From Marinococcus halotolerans DSM 16375 (lineage in GTDB: Bacteria; Bacillota; Bacilli; Bacillales; Marinococcaceae), in the NCBI RefSeq assembly GCF_000420725.1, contig NZ_ATVM01000003.1, positions 124,001 through 188,000 of the forward strand: a DNA stretch of 64,000 bases, given 5' to 3'. Below the pieces are notes generated by a model. The model was not told the DNA's origin. It did no database searches and saw nothing but the letters and a program-made list of their open reading frames with translations. Shown in pieces: positions 1-8,609 of this stretch (the first letter of the stretch is position 1; each line of letters begins with the position of its first letter). The position numbers and the translations under genes are program-made.

Positions 1-147
1 GGCGCTACGCTTGTGGGACTTCAGGCACCGCTGATTAAGTGCCACGGCTCGTCCGATCACGTATCTGTGTATCACTCGATCCGCCAGGCCCGGCAGATGG
101 CCGAAGAAAACGTGACACACCTCATGCAGCAGCATTTAGAAGAGTAG
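1..147 (+). CDS. plsX: PlsX, phosphate acyltransferase, C-terminal end (partial)
   Basis: The window opens inside this gene. The last 48 codons are readable in frame 1 and end at TAG. They contain a conserved tail with Ala-Pro-Leu-Ile-Lys and His-Gly-Ser-Ser followed by Ser-Ile-Arg-Gln-Ala, typical of PlsX, which makes acyl-phosphate from acyl-ACP for membrane phospholipid synthesis. It lies immediately upstream of fabD and fabG, the plsX-fabD-fabG order of the FapR-controlled operon in Bacillus. The family assignment rests on this short tail plus context. Confidence 0.85.
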   Translation, partial: GATLVGLQAPLIKCHGSSDHVSVYHSIRQARQMAEENVTHLMQQHLEE

Positions 148-158
148 GAGGCATCACA

Positions 159-1106
159 ATGGCAAAAACGGCTTTTATTTTTCCTGGACAGGGATCCCAG
201 TTTGTTGGAATGGGAAAAGAATTATATGACAACGCTCCAACGGCCCGTACGGTATTTCAGCAAGCGGACGAAGCGCTTGGCTACAGCCTGACTGATATTA
301 TGTTTAACGGCCCGGAAGAAACATTAACCCAGACGGAGTATACCCAGCCGGCGCTGCTCACGATGAGCTCCGCCCTTCATGCGCTTGTGGAGGAACGCGG
401 CGTGCAGGCGGATTACACTGCCGGACACAGCCTCGGGGAATATTCGGCGCTGGTGGCTAATGGCGCGCTCAAATTCGCGGACGCTGCTTCGATTGTGGCC
501 AAACGTGGAAAATGGATGGCTGAAGCAGACCCCGACGGTAAAGGGACCATGGCTGCTGTCATGGGCATGGAGCGTGAAGATCTGCAGGAGCTTGCAGATG
601 AAGCGACAGAAGCCGCTGATAAAGTACAGCTGGCCAACCTGAACGCGCCAGGGCAGATTGTTATCTCCGGGAGTCGGGAGGGCGTGCGCTATGTGGAGGA
701 GCACGCCCCCGACCGCGGAGCGAAAAAGGTGGTGCCGCTGCAGGTGAGCGGACCGTTTCACTCTTCATTTATGAAGCCGGCGGAGGAAAAGCTGGCAGAG
801 GCGCTGCAAAACGTTGAGATCCGCGCGCCGCGCCGCCCGCTCATAGCGAATGTGGATGCCAAGGAAACCTCGGACCCATCCGCCATCCGCCAGCAGCTGA
901 TTGCCCAGGTAACCTCTCCGGTCCACTGGGAAGACTCGGTACGCCGGCTGATTGACCTTGGTGTAACGGAATTTGTGGAAATTGGCCCGGGCAATGTCCT
1001 GAGCGGAATGATCCGGCGGATCCAGCGACGGGGCCTCGATGTACATGCCGTTCAGGACGAAGCATCGCTGGATAAATGGCTCGAAAAAAGGAGTGCATCG
1101 TCATGA
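159..1106 (+). CDS. fabD: Malonyl CoA-acyl carrier protein transacylase
   Basis: FabD moves malonyl groups from CoA to acyl carrier protein and so supplies the elongation substrate of type II fatty acid synthesis in the cytoplasm. The 315-residue protein has the N-terminal GQGSQ motif (10-14), the nucleophile Ser91 in GHSLGE and the catalytic His201 in GPFHSS. The start is the ATG after GTAGGAGG, 11 bases after the plsX stop. An upstream in-frame extension of 40 codons would overlap plsX and shows no family similarity. The stop overlaps the fabG start as ATGA, which suggests translational coupling. Confidence 0.97.
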   Translation: MAKTAFIFPGQGSQFVGMGKELYDNAPTARTVFQQADEALGYSLTDIMFNGPEETLTQTEYTQPALLTMSSALHALVEERGVQADYTAGHSLGEYSALVANGALKFADAASIVAKRGKWMAEADPDGKGTMAAVMGMEREDLQELADEATEAADKVQLANLNAPGQIVISGSREGVRYVEEHAPDRGAKKVVPLQVSGPFHSSFMKPAEEKLAEALQNVEIRAPRRPLIANVDAKETSDPSAIRQQLIAQVTSPVHWEDSVRRLIDLGVTEFVEIGPGNVLSGMIRRIQRRGLDVHAVQDEASLDKWLEKRSASS

Positions 1107-1849
1107 ATTTTGAAGGACAAAGCGTGCTTGTAACTGGAGCGTCAAGAGGTATTGGCAAAGCCATTGCCCTTGGCTTTGCGGCTCAGGGAGCAAACGTTGC
1201 CATCAACTACGCCGGCAGCCGGGAAAAGGCCGAGGAGACTGCCTCGCAGTGCGGGGAGCACGGCGTAAAAACGCTTGTTATTCAGGCCGACGTTTCAAAT
1301 GAATCGGATGTCAAAGAAATGCTCAAGCAGGTAACAGAGGAATTCGGCGGTATTGACGTGCTTGTAAATAACGCCGGTATCACGAAGGATAACCTGTTAA
1401 TGCGCATGAAAGAAGACGAGTGGGATGACGTCATTGATACGAATTTAAAAAGCGTGTTTTTAACATCCCGGGCAGCCGCCCGTCCGATGATGAAAAAACG
1501 GGGCGGAACGATCATCAATATGGCTTCTGTCGTCGGCACGACCGGCAACCCCGGGCAGGCGAACTACACGGCCTCAAAAGCAGGAGTTGTCGGGCTCACG
1601 AAAACGCTCGCCCGCGAGCTTGCTTCGAGAAATATTCGGGTAAATGCTGTTGCACCAGGCTTTATCTCCACGGAAATGACCGACGAACTCGAGGAAGGCA
1701 CCAAGGAACAGATGATGCAGCAGATCCCTCTGCAAAAGCTCGGAGAGACTGAAGATGTGGCCAATACGGTGTTATTTCTTGCTTCAGACAGCGCCAAATA
1801 TATGACCGGCCAGACGCTTCATGTTGACGGCGGCATGGTAATGCCATAA
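1103..1849 (+). CDS. fabG: 3-oxoacyl-ACP reductase (beta-ketoacyl-ACP reductase)
   Basis: FabG carries out the NADPH-dependent reduction of beta-ketoacyl-ACP, the first reductive step of each elongation cycle. The 248-residue protein is a short-chain dehydrogenase. It has the nucleotide-binding TGASRGIG (11-18), NNAG (89-92) and the Ser142, Tyr155, Lys159 catalytic set. The ATG overlaps the fabD stop by four bases and follows AAAGGAG. A start nine codons upstream would lie deeper in fabD and is not supported by the family N-terminus. Confidence 0.97.
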   Translation: MNFEGQSVLVTGASRGIGKAIALGFAAQGANVAINYAGSREKAEETASQCGEHGVKTLVIQADVSNESDVKEMLKQVTEEFGGIDVLVNNAGITKDNLLMRMKEDEWDDVIDTNLKSVFLTSRAAARPMMKKRGGTIINMASVVGTTGNPGQANYTASKAGVVGLTKTLARELASRNIRVNAVAPGFISTEMTDELEEGTKEQMMQQIPLQKLGETEDVANTVLFLASDSAKYMTGQTLHVDGGMVMP

Positions 1850-1865
1850 AATATCGGTGACACAG

Positions 1866-1909
1866 CGGTTTCATTCGTGCTCAGAAGTGGAATGGATGGG
1901 ATGAAGCCG
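1866..1909 (+). repeat. Long-range inverted repeat upstream of acpP
   Basis: The nine-base arm CGGTTTCAT (1866-1874) can pair with ATGAAGCCG (1901-1909), with one G-U pair and a 26-base loop. It lies in the fabG-acpP gap and ends about 14 bases before the acpP ribosome binding site. It has no U tract, so it is not a classical terminator. It may shape mRNA processing or acpP translation, or it may be chance. Confidence 0.3.
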
Positions 1910-1937
1910 AAACGATTCTTTAAAGGAGGTGAAAGGA

Positions 1938-2168
1938 ATGGCAGACACGTTGGAACGTGTGAAAAAAATCGTTGCAGACCACCTTGGCGTGGACGAGGCG
2001 AACGTCAATAAAGACGCGACCTTTAAGGAAGATCTCGGCGCGGATTCTCTGGATGTAGTAGAATTAGTCATGGAACTGGAAGATGAATTTGATCTGGAAA
2101 TTTCTGATGAAGAAGCAGAAAAAATTCAGACAGTCGGTGATGTAATCAATTACATAGAGAAGCAGTAG
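1938..2168 (+). CDS. acpP: Acyl carrier protein
   Basis: AcpP is the carrier of growing acyl chains in fatty acid synthesis. This small acidic four-helix protein of 76 residues carries the phosphopantetheine attachment site Ser37 in the DSLD motif, followed by the usual acidic helix II ([11 protein letters not shown]). The ATG follows a very strong ribosome binding site, AAAGGAGGTG, as expected for one of the most abundant proteins. An 88-base gap separates it from fabG, and a rho-independent terminator follows about 10 bases after the stop. Confidence 0.97.
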   Translation: MADTLERVKKIVADHLGVDEANVNKDATFKEDLGADSLDVVELVMELEDEFDLEISDEEAEKIQTVGDVINYIEKQ

Positions 2169-2176
2169 TAGAAAGC

Positions 2177-2210
2177 AAGCCCACGTCCTGTGCAAGCGGG
2201 CTGGGCTTTT
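2177..2210 (+). terminator. Rho-independent terminator after acpP
   Basis: The stem AAGCCCA (2177-2183) pairs with TGGGCTT (2202-2208) and is followed by a short T run. It lies between acpP and rnc. The stem is modest and rnc follows closely, so it probably allows partial read-through, reducing rnc relative to the abundant acpP. Confidence 0.6.
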
Positions 2211-2250
2211 CTATGTAATGCCCCGAAATTATTTTAAGGGAGGTTCATTT

Positions 2251-3006
2251 GTGCCAAAACCTACATCGTCCAAAAGTCAGGCGAGGGAGAAAGCAGTATT
2301 TACGACCAGACAGCATGAACTCATGCAGTCCATTCTCCGGGAGCTGCAGGTTTCATTTGCAGACGAGCAGCTGCTGCGGCAGGCTTTCACCCACTCCTCC
2401 TATGTAAATGAACATCGTATGAAGCACGTAAGGGATAACGAACGCTTGGAATTTCTCGGCGATGCTGTATTGGAGCTGGCGGTTTCCAATCATTTGTTCC
2501 GCGAATTCCCTTCCATGACGGAAGGCGATATGACAAAACTCCGCGCCGCAATGGTATGTGAAGCATCGCTAGCTAGCTTGGCCGAGGAATTGCAATTTGG
2601 AAACGTGGTCCTGATGGGCAAGGGCGAAGAAATGACCGGCGGCCGCACCCGTCCGGCACTGCTCGCAGATGTATTCGAATCATTCGTCGGAGCAATGTAT
2701 CTTGACCAGGGACTTTCAAACGTCGAACAGTTTTTGGAACGCTTCGTCTTTCCTAAGCTCGATGAAGGGGCGTTTTCTGTGACAGCCGATTATAAAAGCC
2801 AGCTGCAGGAATACGTCCAAAAGGAAAACCTGGGCGTGATTTCCTATGAAATCACCGATGAGCAGGGGCCGGCCCACAACAGGGAATTTCATTCTGCTGT
2901 CTCTTTAAACGAAGCGCGCGCCGGTACCGGCCGCGGACGTTCAAAAAAAGAAGCGGAGCAGCGGGCAGCCCAGGCTACCCTCGAACAGTTGCAGCGCCGC
3001 GAATAA
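2251..3006 (+). CDS. rnc: Ribonuclease III
   Basis: RNase III is the double-strand-specific endoribonuclease that processes rRNA precursors and small cytoplasmic RNA. The 251-residue protein has the nuclease signature NERLEFLGD (63-71), with acidic metal-binding residues, and a C-terminal double-stranded RNA-binding domain from about residue 180. I chose the GTG at 2251 because AAGGGAGG lies at the right distance before it. The ATG at 2218 sits just after the acpP terminator with no ribosome binding site. The gene ends at a strong hairpin shared with the converging DUF1128 gene. Confidence 0.96.
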   Translation: MPKPTSSKSQAREKAVFTTRQHELMQSILRELQVSFADEQLLRQAFTHSSYVNEHRMKHVRDNERLEFLGDAVLELAVSNHLFREFPSMTEGDMTKLRAAMVCEASLASLAEELQFGNVVLMGKGEEMTGGRTRPALLADVFESFVGAMYLDQGLSNVEQFLERFVFPKLDEGAFSVTADYKSQLQEYVQKENLGVISYEITDEQGPAHNREFHSAVSLNEARAGTGRGRSKKEAEQRAAQATLEQLQRRE

Positions 3007-3017
3007 ATGACATTAAA

Positions 3018-3046
3018 AAACAACCGCCAGCTGCTGGCGGTTGTTT
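3018..3046. terminator. Bidirectional terminator between rnc and the DUF1128 gene
   Basis: A perfect 13-base inverted repeat (3018-3030 and 3034-3046) with a three-base loop is flanked by A and T runs on both sides, so it can end transcription of rnc and of the converging reverse-strand gene. Confidence 0.9.
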
Positions 3047-3057
3047 AAATGTGCGGC

Positions 3058-3282
3058 TCAGCCTTTGCGCAGATGGCCGAGCTCGGAAACGATGGCCTGC
3101 ATCTCGCTGACGCTGATATTATTTTTGGAATCCACCATGTCATAGATTTCTTTAATCTCATGGTATTGATCGACATCAAAGTGCTCCGGCTGCATCACAG
3201 AAACGTTGACGATCTGTAATTTTTTCTGCAGGTCGGTGATCATGTAATCCAGGTTATCACGGTTTGCTTGTTCTAAACTCAT
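3058..3282 (-). CDS. DUF1128 family (YfkK-like, UPF0435) small protein
   Basis: This 74-residue protein of unknown function has a family-typical N-terminus (MSLEQANRDNLDYMI), a PEHFD motif near residue 32 and the C-terminal VSELGHLRKG, all matching the DUF1128/YfkK family of Bacillales as I recall it. It is mostly helical and charged, with no signal peptide. The ATG on the reverse strand follows GGAGTGGAGGAG. It converges on rnc and diverges from smc, and it has its own promoter and terminator. In B. subtilis rnc and smc are adjacent, so its position here is a local insertion or rearrangement. Confidence 0.8.
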   Translation of the reverse strand: MSLEQANRDNLDYMITDLQKKLQIVNVSVMQPEHFDVDQYHEIKEIYDMVDSKNNISVSEMQAIVSELGHLRKG

Positions 3283-3375
3283 GCGAATTTTTCTCCTCCA
3301 CTCCGTTCAGTTTAAAAACCCATGGTTCATCTCTTTGTAAGGTATCCACGGTGTTTTTATGACAACGTTAATATT

Positions 3376-3404
3376 ATTGTAGTGGTTTTTCCTGCGTTTG
3401 ACAA
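3376..3404 (-). promoter_or_regulatory. Sigma-A promoter of the DUF1128 gene
   Basis: On the reverse strand TTGTCA (3404-3399) is separated by exactly 17 bases from TACAAT (3381-3376). This gives a leader of roughly 85 bases before the DUF1128 start codon. Confidence 0.75.
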
Positions 3405-3442
3405 AGGGGGATTTAGGTCGAGTTCTGCCGGCGCGCGTGTTG

Positions 3443-3451
3443 TGATAAAAT
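3443..3451 (+). promoter_or_regulatory. Extended -10 promoter candidate for smc
   Basis: TGATAAAAT (TG, one base, TAAAAT) forms an extended -10 element about 65 bases before the smc start. No clear -35 is seen 17 bases upstream. A second -10-like TATAAAAT lies near 3493 but would leave almost no leader. The same TGnTAAAAT element precedes khpA, proS and polC. Confidence 0.55.
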
Positions 3452-3516
3452 ATAAACAGTGAAAGAAAGCAGTGGGAGCTGCCAGTAGGTACTATAAAAT
3501 AAGAGGGGGCATACCT

Positions 3517-6500
3517 TTGTTCCTGAAACGGATAGAAATTAAAGGGTTTAAATCGTTTGCCGACCGTTTACATATTGATTTTAACCCCGGTATTACGACC
3601 GTTGTCGGGCCGAACGGCAGCGGCAAAAGCAATATTTCCGACAGCATCCGCTGGGTACTCGGAGAACAATCGGCCCGGTCGCTGCGAGGCGCCCGTATGG
3701 AGGACGTGATTTTTTCCGGAAGCGATACCCGCCGGGGACTGAATATTGCGGAAGTCACGCTCGTGCTTGATAATGAAAGCGGAAGCCTTCCGTATGACTA
3801 CAGTGAAATAAGCGTCACGCGCCGATTGTACCGTTCCGGAGAAAGCGAGTATCTGCTGAACCGGACAAAGTGCCGCCGCAGGGATATTATCGATTTGTTT
3901 ATGGATTCCGGCATGGGAAAAGAGTCATTTTCGATTATTGGCCAGGGCCGGGTCGAAGAAGTATTAAACAGTCGTCCGGAAGAACGGCGCGCAATGTTTG
4001 AAGAAGCCTCCGGGGTGTTGAAATACAAGCAGCGCAAGCAGGAAGCCGAAAGAAAATTTGAGTCAACAGAGGCGAATCTGCACCGGGTAAAGGATATTCT
4101 GCATGAATTAAACGAGCAGATAGAGCCGCTGCAGATGCAGGCATCGGCGGCGAAGGACTACCTGGCCAAGCGTGAAGAGCTTGAAGCGCTGGAATCGGCT
4201 CTGCTCGTGCATGAAATTGAAGAGCTGCATTCGGGCTGGAAAGACGCCCAGGAGCAGGAGAAAAAAGAAGAACAGCACAACAAGAGATGGAAGCAGAAAA
4301 AAGAACAGACGGAATCGCTCTCCCGAAAAGCCCGGGATTTCGAAGCCCTTCTTGCCCGGTTCCACCAGCAGGTGCAGAGCGGGTATGTGGAAGCAGCCAG
4401 AAATCTCGAAAAACGCGAAGGGGACCGTAACCTTTCAAATGAACAGGGAAAACACGCGGCTGAAAAGCTCGAAGCAGAAAAAAAGGCTCTCGAAGAAGAC
4501 GAGGCCAGGCTGAGCGAAGTAACAAACGCTTACCGGGGACAAAAAGAACGGTATGAAAAAGAAAACGAAGCGCTCACGAGCGGGCTGAATGAGCTGCAGT
4601 CGGTTCAAAAACAGCTGCGTTCCTACCAGGAAATGAACGGAAAAGATCTTGAAGCAGAAAAAAGCGAATACATTGAAAAACTTAATGAGCAGGCATCTGT
4701 AGGCAATGAGACCCGTTACGTCACAGACCAGAAGGCTTCTCTTGAACGGCGCATGAAAGCACTGAAAGAGGATAACCAATCATTTCTTGAAGAGCGCCAG
4801 AATTCCGGACAGCTCGTGGAGGAGCAGAAAACAGAAGAAGAAGCGCTCGCCCGCCAAACGGAAGAAGCGCGCGCGGAAGCAGAAGCAGCCAGCAAAGAAG
4901 AAGAGCGTCTGGAAGAAAAATTGAAAGAGCAGGAAGACAGACTGTATAAAGCGTACCGGTATGTCGACGAAAAAAAATCAAAAATCCGCATGCTTGAAGA
5001 AATGCAGGAGGAGTATGCCGGCTATTACCAGGGAGCCAAGGAAATTTTAAAAGCCCGGGAACAAAAGCTTTCGGGCATTATCGGCTCGGTGGCGGAGCTG
5101 ATGGATGTGCCGGGAGAATACGTGGAGGCGATGGAAACGGCACTCGGAGCTTCGCTGCAGCATATTGTGACCAGGACCGAAAAAGACGCGCGTGAGGCGA
5201 TTGCGTATTTGCGAAAGCATCAGAAGGGCCGGGCGACACTGCTCCCATCCGAAACGGTGCGGCCGAGACAGGCCGACCGGCCAAGCTATGAAAAAGCCCG
5301 GACGTTTACCGGTTTTATCGGAACGGCTGGAAAGCTTGTGCATGTCCGCCAGGGGTATGAGCATGTGCGTGACCAGCTGCTCGGCCATATTTTTGTGGTG
5401 GATCAGCTGGAAACGGCGAACCGCCTGGCGGCAGCGTGCAGCTATAAAATTCGTATCGTAACTCTCGAAGGAGACGTCGTAAATCCCGGAGGTTCGATGA
5501 GCGGAGGAAAAACGCAGAACCAGAAGGGGACGCTTCTCGAAAAACAGCGCGAGCTGCGGGAGCTAAGAAATAATTTATCGGAAATAGAAGAAAAGACCGC
5601 AGCCTGGGAGAAAACGGTGAAGAACACGAAGGAAGCTGCAAAGAAGCAGAAAGCGGCTGCGAGTGACAAACAGCAGAAGGCCCGGAAGCTTTCCGGACAG
5701 CTTGAGGAGAAAAAGGAAGCCCGCCGTAAAAGCGAGCAGGAGCACGACCGTCTTGATTCCCGTCTCGGTATGTTTGACCGGGAATACGCTTCGCTTGAAG
5801 AAGAGAAAAAACGTCTTGAAGAACGCCTGCAGGTGCTTGAAGACAACCGGTCAAGAGTCGAAAAAGCGGTTACAGAGCTGAAAGCCTCGATTGACGAGCT
5901 CGAGCAGGAATACTCGAGGCGCGGCGAGGAAGAAGCGGCGCTCCGGGAGCAGGAGACAGAACGAAAAGTGCAGACGGCAGCGCTCCGGGAGAATGTTTCT
6001 GCCCAGCGTAAAGAAAAAGAGCGGCTGCATAAGGAAAAAGAAGAACTCGAACAGGCGGTGACCGGACGTAAAGAGCGGGCAGCTGCCTGGGAAGAGCATT
6101 TAAATAACGACCGCAGCGGCCAGGACTGGGACAAGTTAGTTGAAGAGGCGCGAGCTGCCAAAGAAGAAATTGAACGGCTCCAGGCGCAGCTGAGTGAACA
6201 AAAGGCGGGCGCAGCCCGCGCTGCAGAACAGATCGAAGCGACAGCCTCTGTGCAGAATGACCGCTTCCAGGAGAGCCGGGACCGTCTGCATGAAACAACG
6301 GTGCGCATGAACCGGCTTGACGTGGCGCTCGAAAATAAAATCACCTACCTGCAGTCGGAATATGAACTGTCCTTTGAACGGGCGAAAGAGAAGCATACGC
6401 TGTCTGTAAGCCCGGAGCAGGCAAAAGATGAAGTGCATCTGCTTCAGCTTGGCATCGAAGAGCTCGGTACTGTAAATATCGGAGCGATTGAAGAGTGCGA

Positions 6501-7080
6501 GCGGGTCACGGAGCGTCACCGCTTTTTAAGCAACCAGCAGGAGGATCTGATGGAGGCGAGACAGTCGCTGCAGGATGTGATCGATGAAATGGATAAAGAA
6601 GTCACAGAACGCTTTGCCGCCACGTACCATGCCATCCGAGAAGAATTCCAGCATGTGTTTGCGAAGCTGTTCGGCGGCGGGGAAGCGGACCTTGTGCTTA
6701 CGGATCCGGAGAATCTGCTTCATACGGGAGTGGATATTTCCGCCCGGCCGCCCGGCAAAAAAAGACAGCACCTGTCTCTGCTCTCTGGCGGGGAGAAGGC
6801 GCTGACAGCCATCGCGCTGCTGTTTGCCATCATTAAAGTAAAACCAGCCCCGTTCTGCGTGCTCGATGAAGTGGAAGCCGCTCTTGATGAAGCGAACCTC
6901 GTACGCTTTGCGAAATATCTGCGCTCGTTCAGTGAAACGACCCAGTTTATTGTGATCAGCCACCGCAAGGCAACAATGGAGGAGGCTGACGTGCTTTACG
7001 GAATTACAATGGAAGAATCAGGCGTATCAAAAATGGTATCTGTCCGCCTGGAAGAAGCGGATGAACTACTGGAAGTGTAA
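3517..7080 (+). CDS. smc: Chromosome segregation protein SMC
   Basis: SMC is the ATPase of the condensin-like complex that, with ScpA and ScpB, compacts and resolves the chromosome. The 1187-residue protein matches the usual length. The N-terminal Walker A is GPNGSGKS (31-38), followed by two long Glu/Lys/Arg-rich coiled-coil arms, a hinge around residues 505-660, and a C-terminal ABC signature (LLSGGEKAL) with Walker B (CVLDEVEAALDE). I chose the TTG at 3517 because the family begins MFLKRIEIKGFKSF and AAGAGGGGG precedes it. ftsY follows after 12 bases. Confidence 0.96.
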   Translation: MFLKRIEIKGFKSFADRLHIDFNPGITTVVGPNGSGKSNISDSIRWVLGEQSARSLRGARMEDVIFSGSDTRRGLNIAEVTLVLDNESGSLPYDYSEISVTRRLYRSGESEYLLNRTKCRRRDIIDLFMDSGMGKESFSIIGQGRVEEVLNSRPEERRAMFEEASGVLKYKQRKQEAERKFESTEANLHRVKDILHELNEQIEPLQMQASAAKDYLAKREELEALESALLVHEIEELHSGWKDAQEQEKKEEQHNKRWKQKKEQTESLSRKARDFEALLARFHQQVQSGYVEAARNLEKREGDRNLSNEQGKHAAEKLEAEKKALEEDEARLSEVTNAYRGQKERYEKENEALTSGLNELQSVQKQLRSYQEMNGKDLEAEKSEYIEKLNEQASVGNETRYVTDQKASLERRMKALKEDNQSFLEERQNSGQLVEEQKTEEEALARQTEEARAEAEAASKEEERLEEKLKEQEDRLYKAYRYVDEKKSKIRMLEEMQEEYAGYYQGAKEILKAREQKLSGIIGSVAELMDVPGEYVEAMETALGASLQHIVTRTEKDAREAIAYLRKHQKGRATLLPSETVRPRQADRPSYEKARTFTGFIGTAGKLVHVRQGYEHVRDQLLGHIFVVDQLETANRLAAACSYKIRIVTLEGDVVNPGGSMSGGKTQNQKGTLLEKQRELRELRNNLSEIEEKTAAWEKTVKNTKEAAKKQKAAASDKQQKARKLSGQLEEKKEARRKSEQEHDRLDSRLGMFDREYASLEEEKKRLEERLQVLEDNRSRVEKAVTELKASIDELEQEYSRRGEEEAALREQETERKVQTAALRENVSAQRKEKERLHKEKEELEQAVTGRKERAAAWEEHLNNDRSGQDWDKLVEEARAAKEEIERLQAQLSEQKAGAARAAEQIEATASVQNDRFQESRDRLHETTVRMNRLDVALENKITYLQSEYELSFERAKEKHTLSVSPEQAKDEVHLLQLGIEELGTVNIGAIEECERVTERHRFLSNQQEDLMEARQSLQDVIDEMDKEVTERFAATYHAIREEFQHVFAKLFGGGEADLVLTDPENLLHTGVDISARPPGKKRQHLSLLSGGEKALTAIALLFAIIKVKPAPFCVLDEVEAALDEANLVRFAKYLRSFSETTQFIVISHRKATMEEADVLYGITMEESGVSKMVSVRLEEADELLEV

Positions 7081-7092
7081 GGAGTGAAAAGC

Positions 7093-8172
7093 ATGAGTCT
7101 TTTTCAACGATTAAAAAAACGAATGGCCGGAGAAGCGGCGGAAGAAGAAGCCAGGGAAGAAGCGAAGCAGCAGGCAAAGGAAGCAGGCAAAGAAGAGACG
7201 GAAGAAGAACGGCGCGTCTCGCTTTCCAGCCGTTTCCGTGAAGGACTGGCAAAAACAAGATCGTCATTTTCCGAAGCGATGAATGAACTGTTTGCCCAGT
7301 ACCGCGAAGTAAATGAAGATTTTTTTGAAGAACTCGAAGAAATTCTGATCAGCTCGGACGTCGGAGTGGAAACCGTGATGGAAATCATCGACGAGCTGCG
7401 AAACGAATCGCTCTTGAAAAATATACGGACGACGGAAAAGCTTACCCCGCTGATTACAGAAAAAATGGCGGAAAAGCTGGACCGCACCGGAGAAGATTCT
7501 AAACTGAACATGAATCCCGATGGAATGACTGTCATGCTTATTGTCGGCGTGAACGGCGTCGGGAAAACGACCACGATCGGAAAAATGGCCCATCAAATGA
7601 AAGCAGAAGGAAAAAAAGTAGTTCTCGCAGCCGGGGACACGTTCCGCGCCGGGGCGATTGAGCAGCTCGAGGGCTGGGGAGAGCGTGCCGGAGTGGACGT
7701 TATCAAGCAGCAGGCCGGCAGTGATCCGGCAGCGGTCATTTACGATGCGATCAAGTCAGCCAAATCGAGACAGGCAGATGTGCTTCTCTGCGATACGGCC
7801 GGCCGTCTGCAGAACAAGGTCAATTTAATGAATGAGCTTGCGAAAGTAAAGCGTGTAATCACGCGGGAAATTCCCGAGGCTCCTCATGAAGTGCTGCTCG
7901 TCCTGGACGCTACCACCGGCCAGAATGCCATGAGCCAGGCAAAAACCTTCCGGGAGGCAACGGAGGTTTCCGGCATTATCCTGACGAAGCTCGACGGCAC
8001 CGCGAAGGGCGGCATCGTGATGGCGATCCGCAACGAATTGAACATCCCGGTAAAAATGGTCGGACTCGGAGAAAAGCTGGATGATCTTCAGCCCTTCGAA
8101 GCAGAGGATTTCGTCTATGGGTTATTCAAGGATATGATTGAGCAGACGCCGGCTGATGCAGAGGAGCGGTAG
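7093..8172 (+). CDS. ftsY: Signal recognition particle receptor FtsY
   Basis: FtsY is the SRP receptor GTPase that docks Ffh-ribosome complexes at the membrane for co-translational insertion. The 359-residue protein has an acidic, Glu-rich N-terminal A region (to about 40), an N helical bundle and a G domain with GVNGVGKTT (152-160), DTAGRLQ and the specificity motif TKLDGTAKGG. The ATG at 7093 lies eight bases after GGAG. The in-frame GTG at 7084 overlaps that site and is unlikely. It is co-transcribed with smc. Confidence 0.96.
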   Translation: MSLFQRLKKRMAGEAAEEEAREEAKQQAKEAGKEETEEERRVSLSSRFREGLAKTRSSFSEAMNELFAQYREVNEDFFEELEEILISSDVGVETVMEIIDELRNESLLKNIRTTEKLTPLITEKMAEKLDRTGEDSKLNMNPDGMTVMLIVGVNGVGKTTTIGKMAHQMKAEGKKVVLAAGDTFRAGAIEQLEGWGERAGVDVIKQQAGSDPAAVIYDAIKSAKSRQADVLLCDTAGRLQNKVNLMNELAKVKRVITREIPEAPHEVLLVLDATTGQNAMSQAKTFREATEVSGIILTKLDGTAKGGIVMAIRNELNIPVKMVGLGEKLDDLQPFEAEDFVYGLFKDMIEQTPADAEER

Positions 8173-8191
8173 CATCCGGTCATGCAATTTC

Positions 8192-8220
8192 TTGACAAGA
8201 GACGCTGTGGTTCGTAAGAT
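8192..8220 (+). promoter_or_regulatory. Sigma-A promoter for ylxM-ffh
   Basis: TTGACA (8192-8197), a 17-base spacer and TAAGAT (8215-8220) lie in the 89-base gap between ftsY and ylxM, giving the SRP genes their own promoter. Confidence 0.8.
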
Positions 8221-8261
8221 GAACTGTAAAGTAATTGCACTTAACGCCAGAGGTGGTCTGC

Positions 8262-8609
8262 ATGCTCGAAAAAACAGTTCGCATGAATTCACTGTTTGAT
8301 TTTTACCAGCCGCTGCTGACAAACAAGCAGCGGCTCTATTTGGAAAGGTACTATTTAGACGACTTTTCGCTTGGTGAAATTTCGGAGGAATTTAACGTCA
8401 GCCGCCAGGCTGTTTACGACAACATTCGGCGCACCGAGACGATGCTTGAAGAATACGAAGAAAAGCTTGGATTATATAAAAAATACCAGGAGCGCCTCGC
8501 GCTGTATGAGCAGTTAAAATTGCTGGCCCCGGACGATTTCCCGGGGAGGGCGCAGCTGCTTGAAGCGATAGAAACGCTCGAAAAATTAGAAGAGGAAGGG
8601 GTTTCGTAA
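8262..8609 (+). CDS. ylxM: YlxM, putative SRP-associated helix-turn-helix protein
   Basis: This 115-residue protein belongs to the UPF0122/YlxM family, which in Firmicutes is encoded next to ffh and has been linked to SRP assembly. Visible features are the Gln-Arg-Leu-Tyr-Leu segment and a sigma-70 region 4-like helix-turn-helix (about 32-58, [20 protein letters not shown]), then a charged C-terminal helix. The ATG at 8262 follows AGAGGTGG. Upstream in-frame codons back to 8235 lack a ribosome binding site. The stop overlaps the ffh start (TAATG), so translation is probably coupled. Confidence 0.9.
   Translation: MLEKTVRMNSLFDFYQPLLTNKQRLYLERYYLDDFSLGEISEEFNVSRQAVYDNIRRTETMLEEYEEKLGLYKKYQERLALYEQLKLLAPDDFPGRAQLLEAIETLEKLEEEGVS

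Noticed and set aside
39-158. N-terminal extension of fabD
   Set aside because: It overlaps the in-frame end of plsX. The family N-terminus and ribosome binding site point to the ATG at 159.
3398-3403. Forward TTGACA as -35 of a smc promoter
   Set aside because: No -10 lies at suitable spacing on the forward strand. The same bases form the -35 of the reverse DUF1128 promoter.
5442-6344. Ser/Arg/Cys-rich 300-codon reverse frame opposite smc
   Set aside because: Low-complexity shadow produced by the Glu/Lys/Arg-rich coiled-coil codons of smc.
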